Assembly: GCA_035480955.1 (NCBI GenBank)
Contig: DATIHF010000070.1
Span: 1-36,243, forward strand
DNA from: DATIHF01 sp035480955
Lineage (GTDB): Bacteria; Patescibacteriota; Microgenomatia; Woykebacterales; RBG-16-39-9b
Length of the DNA: 36,243 nucleotides
Direction of reading: 5' to 3'
Position numbers and translations under genes: made by a program. Shown here piece by piece: positions 31,332 through 36,243 of the stretch. Numbering within the stretch: the first letter of the stretch is position 1; each line of letters begins with the position of its first letter. The notes beneath the pieces are model-generated. The model was not told the origin of the DNA, ran no database searches, and worked only from the letters and a program-made list of their open reading frames with translations.

Positions 31332-31354
31332 AAAACACCGGAAAGGTGTTTTTT
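31332..31354 (+). terminator. Terminator-like hairpin after rpsG with the next gene's ribosome site
   Basis: AAAACACC (31332-31339) pairs with GGTGTTTT (31345-31352), loop GGAAA, T-run to 31354. The 3' arm and loop carry AAAGGTG, 7 bases before the ATG at 31356. It looks like an intrinsic terminator or attenuator, yet no promoter follows before fusA. Confidence 0.7.
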
Positions 31355-31355
31355 G

Positions 31356-31511
31356 ATGGAAAATAACGATTCACAGAACTGGGGAATGAACCCGACAAAA
31401 GAGAAACATGAAAAAAAGATGGGTCTTTTTGAGGGTTACGGAGCTTTAATCGGACTAGGCATTGTTGTTTTGCTTTTAATAATTGGCTTTATCTTAAGTA
31501 AATTAATTTAG
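31356..31511 (+). CDS. Small one-helix membrane protein between rpsG and fusA (51 residues)
   Basis: A polar, Lys-rich N-terminal half (MENNDSQNWGMNP, then KEKHEKKMG) precedes one membrane helix (about 30-47, LIGLGIVVLLLIIGFILS) and a short end. Its stop lies one base before the fusA start, so the two are probably co-translated. The ribosome site AAAGGTG is inside the 3' arm of the upstream hairpin. A membrane peptide in the str operon is not usual. I recognise no family; a SecE-like role was considered but no SecE motif is seen. Confidence 0.6.
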   Translation: MENNDSQNWGMNPTKEKHEKKMGLFEGYGALIGLGIVVLLLIIGFILSKLI

Positions 31512-31512
31512 A

Positions 31513-33627
31513 ATGGCTAAAGAAGTAACCTTAGACAAAATTCGAAACATTGGAATCATTGCCCATATTGACGCGGGGAAAACCACCGTGACTGAGCGTA
31601 TCTTATTCTATACTGGTCGGACCTACAAGATCGGTGAAGTCCACGAAGGAGCAGCCACCATGGATTGGATGGCGCAAGAGCGAGAACGCGGAATCACCAT
31701 CACCTCTGCCGCCACTACTGCATTTTGGACCACCAACGTCGGTCCCAACAAAGATGAGAAACACCGTATCAATATAATTGACACCCCTGGTCACGTTGAC
31801 TTCACTGCTGAAGTTGAGCGTTCACTTCGTGTACTAGATGGTGGAGTGGTGGTTTTTGACGGCAAGATGGGTGTGGAACCCCAATCTGAAACTGTTTGGC
31901 GCCAAGCCGACAAATATCACGTTCCGAGAATTTGTTTCATCAATAAACTCGACGCTATCGGTGGGGACTTTTACATGTCTTTCAATTCAATCAAAGAAAG
32001 ACTCGGAGTCAACGCTCACCCGATCCAGCTTCCCATAGGAAGTGAAAACGGTTTCAAGGGAATGGTGGATCTGATTAGACAAGTTGCAATTGTTTACTCG
32101 GACGATATGAAAGAAGACCCCAAAGAGGAAAGCGTTCCAGAGGACATGAAAGAAGAGGTGGCCAAATACCGCTCTTCACTGGTTGAAGCGATTGCCGAGC
32201 AAAATGACGATTTGCTGGAAAAATATTTGGCTGGGGAAGAGCTTTCCGAGGAAGAGCTAGTCAAAGGTTTACGTGCCGCTACGATTAGTTACAAATTAAT
32301 CCCGGTAATGGCCGGCTCCGCCTTGAAAAATAAAGGAGTTCAGCCACTGCTGAACGCAGTTGTTGATTATCTCCCCTCACCTCTGGATGTTCCATCCGTA
32401 GTGGGGCTAAACCCCAAGTCAGATGCAGAAGAGACTCGCAACACTTCCGACGACGAACCCTTTGCGGCAATGGCTTTCAAAGTTATGACCGATCCTTTTG
32501 TTGGTCGATTAACCTATTTCCGAGTTTACTCTGGAAAGATCACCGCTGGTTCCTATCTCTACAATTCTAATAAAAATTCTAAGGAAAGATTGGGCCGAAT
32601 TTTGCTAATGCACGCTAACCAGAGAGAAGAAATTAACGAAATCGGTGCCGGTGAGATCGGTGCGGCTGTCGGTTTGAAAGATACTTTCACTGGAGACACT
32701 CTTTCAGATGAGAGTAAGCCAATTGTTTTGGAAAAAATCACTTTTCCCGAGCCAGTGATTTCTCTAGCGATCGAACCAAAAACCAAAGCTGATCAGGAGA
32801 AAATGGGAATTGCTCTCGCTAAACTTTCTGAAGAAGACCCGACTTTTACAGTGAAAACCAATCAAGAAACTGGTCAGGCAATAATCTCTGGGATGGGCGA
32901 GCTGCATTTGGATATAATTGTTGACCGTATGAAGAGAGAGTTTAACGTCGAAGCCAATGTCGGACGACCGCAAGTAGCCTATCGTGAAACGATCAAAAAA
33001 ATTGCCCAGGGCGAAGGAAAATACATCAGGCAGTCCGGAGGTCGGGGTCAATACGGTCATTGTTTTGTCCGGGTTGAGCCAAAGGGCCGGGGTGAAGGTT
33101 ACGAATTTGTTTCGGAAATTGTCGGTGGCTCAATCCCGAGAGAATTTATTTCGCCAATTGAAAAAGGTATCAAAGAAGCAATGGAAAACGGAATTTTGGC
33201 CGGCTATCCAATGGTTGATATGAAAGTGGCGGTTTATGATGGAAGTTACCACGACGTTGACTCTAGTGAATTTTCCTTCAAAATTGCCGGGTCCATGGCT
33301 CTTAAAGCCGCCTCGAAAAGTGCTGAACCAGTGCTTTTGGAACCAATTATGAAAGTCGAAGTCACTACTCCTGAAGAGTTTTTGGGTGATGTGATTGGAG
33401 ATTTGTCCAGTAAAAGAGCCCAGATTGAAGGTTCTGAACAAAAAGGCAACGCCAGAGTAGTAAAAGCCCAGGTCCCACTTGCGGAAATGTTTGGTTACGT
33501 GACTACTTTGCGCTCCATGACCCAGGGTCGGGCAAGTTCAAACATGGAGCCCTCACACTATCAGGAAGCACCGACCAACGTTGCTAACCAAATAATTGCC
33601 AAGGTTGGAAAAGCAGAAAGTAACTAG
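31513..33627 (+). CDS. fusA: Elongation factor G
   Basis: EF-G drives ribosomal translocation and recycling. The protein has 704 residues. GTPase motifs are AHIDAGKTTVTERILFYTG (G1), GITITSAATTAFW (switch I), DTPGHVDFTAEVERSLRV (G3) and NKLDAIG (G4). Domain IV includes the loop SYHDVDSSEFSFKIAGSMAL that reaches the decoding site. The last residues are Lys/Glu-rich and short. It follows a membrane peptide by one base and precedes tuf by 112 bases. Confidence 0.98.
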   Translation: MAKEVTLDKIRNIGIIAHIDAGKTTVTERILFYTGRTYKIGEVHEGAATMDWMAQERERGITITSAATTAFWTTNVGPNKDEKHRINIIDTPGHVDFTAEVERSLRVLDGGVVVFDGKMGVEPQSETVWRQADKYHVPRICFINKLDAIGGDFYMSFNSIKERLGVNAHPIQLPIGSENGFKGMVDLIRQVAIVYSDDMKEDPKEESVPEDMKEEVAKYRSSLVEAIAEQNDDLLEKYLAGEELSEEELVKGLRAATISYKLIPVMAGSALKNKGVQPLLNAVVDYLPSPLDVPSVVGLNPKSDAEETRNTSDDEPFAAMAFKVMTDPFVGRLTYFRVYSGKITAGSYLYNSNKNSKERLGRILLMHANQREEINEIGAGEIGAAVGLKDTFTGDTLSDESKPIVLEKITFPEPVISLAIEPKTKADQEKMGIALAKLSEEDPTFTVKTNQETGQAIISGMGELHLDIIVDRMKREFNVEANVGRPQVAYRETIKKIAQGEGKYIRQSGGRGQYGHCFVRVEPKGRGEGYEFVSEIVGGSIPREFISPIEKGIKEAMENGILAGYPMVDMKVAVYDGSYHDVDSSEFSFKIAGSMALKAASKSAEPVLLEPIMKVEVTTPEEFLGDVIGDLSSKRAQIEGSEQKGNARVVKAQVPLAEMFGYVTTLRSMTQGRASSNMEPSHYQEAPTNVANQIIAKVGKAESN

Positions 33628-33679
33628 TGGTAGTACTCTGTTGACTACATCTGGTAAAATGATTGCTGTTGTGTTAGTA

Positions 33680-33698
33680 TAGCTTCGGTCTGAAGCTA
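33680..33698 (+). promoter_or_regulatory. Hairpin in the tuf leader
   Basis: TAGCTTC (33680-33686) pairs with GAAGCTA (33692-33698), loop GGTCT. It lies in the fusA-tuf gap, about 40 bases before tuf, and overlaps a possible -10 TATAGC (33678-33683). No clear -35 fits, so whether tuf has its own promoter is open. Confidence 0.4.
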
Positions 33699-33726
33699 AA
33701 AAGTTAACTAATTTATTATTATTTTT

Positions 33727-33733
33727 AGGAGGT
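33727..33733 (+). promoter_or_regulatory. Perfect ribosome binding site AGGAGGT of tuf
   Basis: AGGAGGT ends 6 bases before the tuf ATG. This strongest site in the window sits before the gene expected to be most highly expressed. Confidence 0.85.
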
Positions 33734-33739
33734 CTAGAA

Positions 33740-34930
33740 ATGGCAGAAGCCAAGAAATTTGAAAGAAATAAGCCTCACGTCAATGTGGGGACAATTGGTC
33801 ACGTCGACCATGGTAAGACAACTCTTACCGCCGCAATTAGTAAAACACTCGCTGACAAAGGGATGGCGGAGTACCGCGCCTTTGACACAATCGACAACGC
33901 GCCAGAAGAAAGACAGCGTGGTATTACTATTGCCTTGGCTCACGTTGAATACGAAACCGACAAGCGCCACTACGCTCACATCGATGCCCCAGGACACGCC
34001 GATTACGTTAAGAACATGATCACCGGAGCAGCCCAAATGGATGGAGCAATTTTAGTTGTTAGTGCTGCTGATGGCCCAATGCCTCAGACACGAGAACACA
34101 TACTGCTGGCCCGCCAAGTTGGTGTACCCGCAATTGTTGTTTTCATGAATAAAGTTGACACAGTAGATGACAAAGATCTTCTGGATTTGGTCGAAGAAGA
34201 AATCCGCGAACTTTTGACTAAGTATGAATACCCAGGAAAAGACGTTCCCGTCATTCGCGGCTCCGCTTTGAAAGCACTTGAGGGTGACGCAGAAGCCAAG
34301 AAAAGCATTGAAGAGCTCATGAATGCAGTTGATGACTATGTTCCTACTCCAACCCGAGACCTCGACAAGCCATTTTTGATGCCAGTTGAGGATGTTTTCT
34401 CAATTAAAGGTCGAGGAACAGTGGTCACCGGTAGAGTTGAGCGAGGTAAAGTCAAAGTCAATGAAACCGTCGAAATTATTGGTATCAGACCAAAAAGTAC
34501 CTCAACGGTTGTGACTGGAGTCGAAATGTTCCGTAAACTCTTGGACGAAGGTCAAGCAGGTGACAATGTTGGTCTACTCTTGAGAGGTATTGAAAAAGAC
34601 GATGTTGAGCGTGGCCAAGTAGTCGCTGCTCCCGGCAGTGTCAAAGCTCACACTGAATTTGAAGCAGAAGTTTATGTTTTGACCAAAGAAGAAGGTGGAC
34701 GTCACACTCCATTTTTCTCTGGGTATAGACCACAATTTTACCTGAGAACAACTGATGTAACAGGAGAAACTACACTTGCGGAAGGGACAGAAATGGTAAT
34801 GCCAGGGGACAACACCAAAATGAAAGTAAAATTAATTGGTCCGATCGCTTTGGAAGAAGGACTCCGATTCGCGATCCGAGAAGGTGGGCACACAGTAGGA
34901 GCTGGTGTCGTAACCAAGATTATTGCTTAA
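33740..34930 (+). CDS. tuf: Elongation factor Tu
   Basis: EF-Tu brings aminoacyl-tRNA to the ribosome. The protein has 396 residues. GTPase motifs are GHVDHGKTTLTAAI (G1), GITIALAHVEYE (switch I), DAPGHADYVKNMITGAAQMD (G3), NKVDTVDD (G4) and RGSALKALEGD (G5). The switch I stretch reads ITIALAH where E. coli has ITINTSH. The C-terminal REGGHTVGAGVV keeps the Thr (T385) that Doc toxins phosphorylate in E. coli EF-Tu. A perfect Shine-Dalgarno precedes it. Confidence 0.98.
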   Translation: MAEAKKFERNKPHVNVGTIGHVDHGKTTLTAAISKTLADKGMAEYRAFDTIDNAPEERQRGITIALAHVEYETDKRHYAHIDAPGHADYVKNMITGAAQMDGAILVVSAADGPMPQTREHILLARQVGVPAIVVFMNKVDTVDDKDLLDLVEEEIRELLTKYEYPGKDVPVIRGSALKALEGDAEAKKSIEELMNAVDDYVPTPTRDLDKPFLMPVEDVFSIKGRGTVVTGRVERGKVKVNETVEIIGIRPKSTSTVVTGVEMFRKLLDEGQAGDNVGLLLRGIEKDDVERGQVVAAPGSVKAHTEFEAEVYVLTKEEGGRHTPFFSGYRPQFYLRTTDVTGETTLAEGTEMVMPGDNTKMKVKLIGPIALEEGLRFAIREGGHTVGAGVVTKIIA

Positions 34931-34958
34931 GGAAAGACTACAGTATCTAAATCAGGTT

Positions 34959-35267
34959 ATGTCAAAAGGTCGTATTCGTGTACGTTTAAAGTCATATGAT
35001 AGCCGAGTCATCGATGACTCTGCAGAAGAGATTTTGGATACCGCTATTCGCACAGGTGCAAAAGTAGCAGGTCCTGTTCCTCTACCCACAGACCGCGAAA
35101 GTTTTACGGTAACCACTTCTCCCCACGTAGATAAAGATGCTCGTGAGCAATTCGAAATTCGAACTCATAAAAGGCTCATCGATATTATCGAGCCAACTCC
35201 AAAGACTTTGGATGCTTTAATGCATCTGGAGCTGCCCGCCGGAGTGGATATTGAAATAAAGATGTAG
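34959..35267 (+). CDS. rpsJ: Ribosomal protein uS10
   Basis: S10 belongs to the 30S head and also binds NusB in transcription antitermination. I use the ATG at 34959 (102 residues, MSKGRIRVRLKSYDSR), the usual family length. An in-frame TTG at 34923 would add 12 residues that overlap the tuf stop and match nothing in S10. FTVTTSPHVDKDAREQFEIRTHKR, which includes the tRNA-site and NusB-side loop, is normal. It leads into rplC. Confidence 0.96.
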   Translation: MSKGRIRVRLKSYDSRVIDDSAEEILDTAIRTGAKVAGPVPLPTDRESFTVTTSPHVDKDAREQFEIRTHKRLIDIIEPTPKTLDALMHLELPAGVDIEIKM

Positions 35268-35293
35268 GTTGAGCGAATTTAAAACCATAAAAT

Positions 35294-35317
35294 AAAAAGC
35301 CTTTAAAGGGCTTTTTT
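35294..35317 (+). terminator. Terminator-like hairpin between rpsJ and rplC
   Basis: AAAAAGCC (35294-35301) pairs with GGCTTTTT (35309-35316), loop TTTAAAG, T-run to 35317. The rplC ATG is only 3 bases beyond, and AAAGGG inside the loop and 3' arm (35305-35310) is the only ribosome site. There is no promoter after it, so full termination would silence rplC and rplD. Confidence 0.7.
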
Positions 35318-35320
35318 CTT

Positions 35321-36100
35321 ATGATAAAAGCAATGATTGGCAAAAAACTGAATATGTCACAACTCTACGACTCACACGGTCGGGCGACTGCTGTGACAGC
35401 AGTTTCGGTTGAAACCCACACGATCGTCGCGGTCAAAGAAAAAGAAACCGATGGTTACAAAGCAGTACAGGTTGGAGTTGGACAAGCGAAGAAAACCACC
35501 AAAGCCTTAGAAGGGCACTTTAAAAAAGCCAACTTGAAAACTAACCCAAGACATATCCGGGAAGTAGATTTTGAGGGTGAAGTAAAAAGTGGAACTGAGA
35601 TAAAAATGGAAGAAGTTTTTCATAAAGGTGGCATGGTCGATGTGATCGGTACTTCCAAAGGAAAAGGGTTTGCTGGAGCAGTCAAAAGACACGGTTTCCA
35701 TGGTGGCCCAAAGACTCACGGACAATCCGATCGTCACCGAGCTCCTGGGTCAATTGGTTCGGGTACCACTCCGGGAAGAGTCATGAAAGGTCAAAAAATG
35801 CCCGGGCATATGGGAGTAGATAGGGTGACAGTAATTGGTTTGGAAATAATGGAAGTTGATAAAGAAGAAGGCAGACTCCTCGTTAAAGGTTCTCTCCCAG
35901 GAGCCAGTGGAAGTATTGTTCTTTTAGTCAAATCAAGAAAGAAACGAGAAGCTTACCATGAGCCAGAAATACCCGCTCAACCAGTGGTGGTAGATTCTGG
36001 CGAACCGGAAACTGAAGAAGCAAAGTTAGACGAAAAAGTTGAGGAAGCCAAGACAGACGTTAAAGAAGCACCAAAGGCTGAAGAGAAAGCCGAAGGGTAA
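35321..36100 (+). CDS. rplC: Ribosomal protein uL3 with acidic C-terminal tail
   Basis: L3 starts 50S assembly and supports the peptidyl-transferase centre. Residues 1-214 are a normal bacterial L3, with the GTSKGKGFAG and KRHGFHGGPKTHGQSDRHR loop and the glutamine-site region GRVMKGQKMPGHMG. Residues 215-259 are an extra Glu/Lys/Pro-rich acidic tail. The ATG follows directly after a terminator-like hairpin. rplD begins 6 bases after the stop. Confidence 0.96.
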   Translation: MIKAMIGKKLNMSQLYDSHGRATAVTAVSVETHTIVAVKEKETDGYKAVQVGVGQAKKTTKALEGHFKKANLKTNPRHIREVDFEGEVKSGTEIKMEEVFHKGGMVDVIGTSKGKGFAGAVKRHGFHGGPKTHGQSDRHRAPGSIGSGTTPGRVMKGQKMPGHMGVDRVTVIGLEIMEVDKEEGRLLVKGSLPGASGSIVLLVKSRKKREAYHEPEIPAQPVVVDSGEPETEEAKLDEKVEEAKTDVKEAPKAEEKAEG

Positions 36101-36106
36101 CAACAA

Positions 36107-36243
36107 ATGGAAAAAGAAAAGAAAGTAGTCAAAACTAAAGAGCCAAAAAAGAAAACAAAAGGTGCTTTCAGTGTCGATGTTTATGATTTGACTGGAAAAG
36201 TCGTCGGAGACCTAGAGCTCCCCAAAGAAATTTTTGGAATTGT
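36107..36243 (+). CDS. rplD: Ribosomal protein uL4, 3' end outside window
   Basis: The frame runs from ATG 36107 to the window end. After about 20 Lys-rich residues (MEKEKKVVKTKEP...) comes FSVDVYDLTGKVVGDLELPKEIFGI, the canonical N-terminus of L4. The basic extension is additional to normal L4, which starts at the strand. L4 binds 23S rRNA and in E. coli also represses the S10 operon. The order rpsJ, rplC, rplD is the standard start of the S10 cluster. Confidence 0.93.
   Translation, partial: MEKEKKVVKTKEPKKKTKGAFSVDVYDLTGKVVGDLELPKEIFGI

Noticed and set aside
33641..33660. TTGACT with TAAAAT as a tuf promoter
   Set aside because: The spacer is only 8 bases, too short for a sigma70 promoter.
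34923..34958. Longer S10 start at TTG 34923
   Set aside because: It overlaps the tuf stop and adds residues not found in S10.
1..36243. Reassigned TGA codon (Gly) as in Gracilibacteria
   Set aside because: TGA ends several genes at natural places (for example 944-946, 20208-20210, 26225-26227) and no long gene contains it in frame.

Overview
The window is one dense, mostly forward-strand stretch of a small bacterial genome. It is A+T-leaning, with gene gaps from overlaps to about 190 bases and no tRNA, rRNA, CRISPR array or insertion sequence that I can see. The gene set suggests a Patescibacteria/CPR bacterium, most likely of the Microgenomates type. Reasons: a degenerate FtsA/PilM-like gene beside a baseplate-J-like membrane protein and mltG; many small one-helix proteins of no known family; rpoBC without rplJL in front; and TGA used as an ordinary stop, which argues against Gracilibacteria/Absconditabacteria. 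The phylum call is inference from gene content and style, not from a search.

Layout. 1-4855: cell-envelope genes (actin-like protein, baseplate-J-like protein, MltG, a membrane-anchored beta-propeller-like protein). 4868-12326: rpoB and rpoC behind a consensus promoter and a structured leader. 12323-19883: housekeeping and envelope genes on both strands (cyclophilin, DUF192, AlkD, a metallo-beta-lactamase-fold protein, an aldo/keto reductase, an MMPL transporter, two G+C-rich exported or membrane proteins). 20019-26370: an accessory island with a type IIG/ISP-like restriction-modification enzyme, an overlapping HEPN-like gene carrying RNxxxH, a ribbon-helix-helix/Doc toxin-antitoxin pair, a small SpoT-like HD hydrolase, a Cas4-like PD-(D/E)XK protein, and several very small genes (lysine-rich peptide, zinc ribbon, one-helix peptides). 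26412-29907: TagA glycosylase, a GH43-like propeller and TypA. 29947-36243: a PAS protein and the str/S10 cluster (rpsL, rpsG, fusA, tuf, rpsJ, rplC, start of rplD).

Two themes cut across the window. First, most lead genes sit behind sigma70-type promoters whose -10 box ends only 6-9 bases before the start codon, often with an exact 17-base spacer. Such transcripts would be leaderless. Strong Shine-Dalgarno sites occur mainly on tuf and on two G+C-rich genes with TTG/GTG starts. Second, the core transcription and translation proteins have unusual features: RpoC has GADFDGD in place of NADFDGD at the catalytic loop; RpoB, RpoC and L3 end in acidic tails and L4 begins with a basic one; and two hairpins in the ribosomal-protein/elongation-factor cluster look like terminators but carry the next gene's Shine-Dalgarno in their 3' arm.

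The best candidate for an undescribed system is the operon 20019-23693 (membrane peptide, helicase-less R-M enzyme, HEPN-like gene), next to the toxin-antitoxin and alarmone-hydrolase-like genes.
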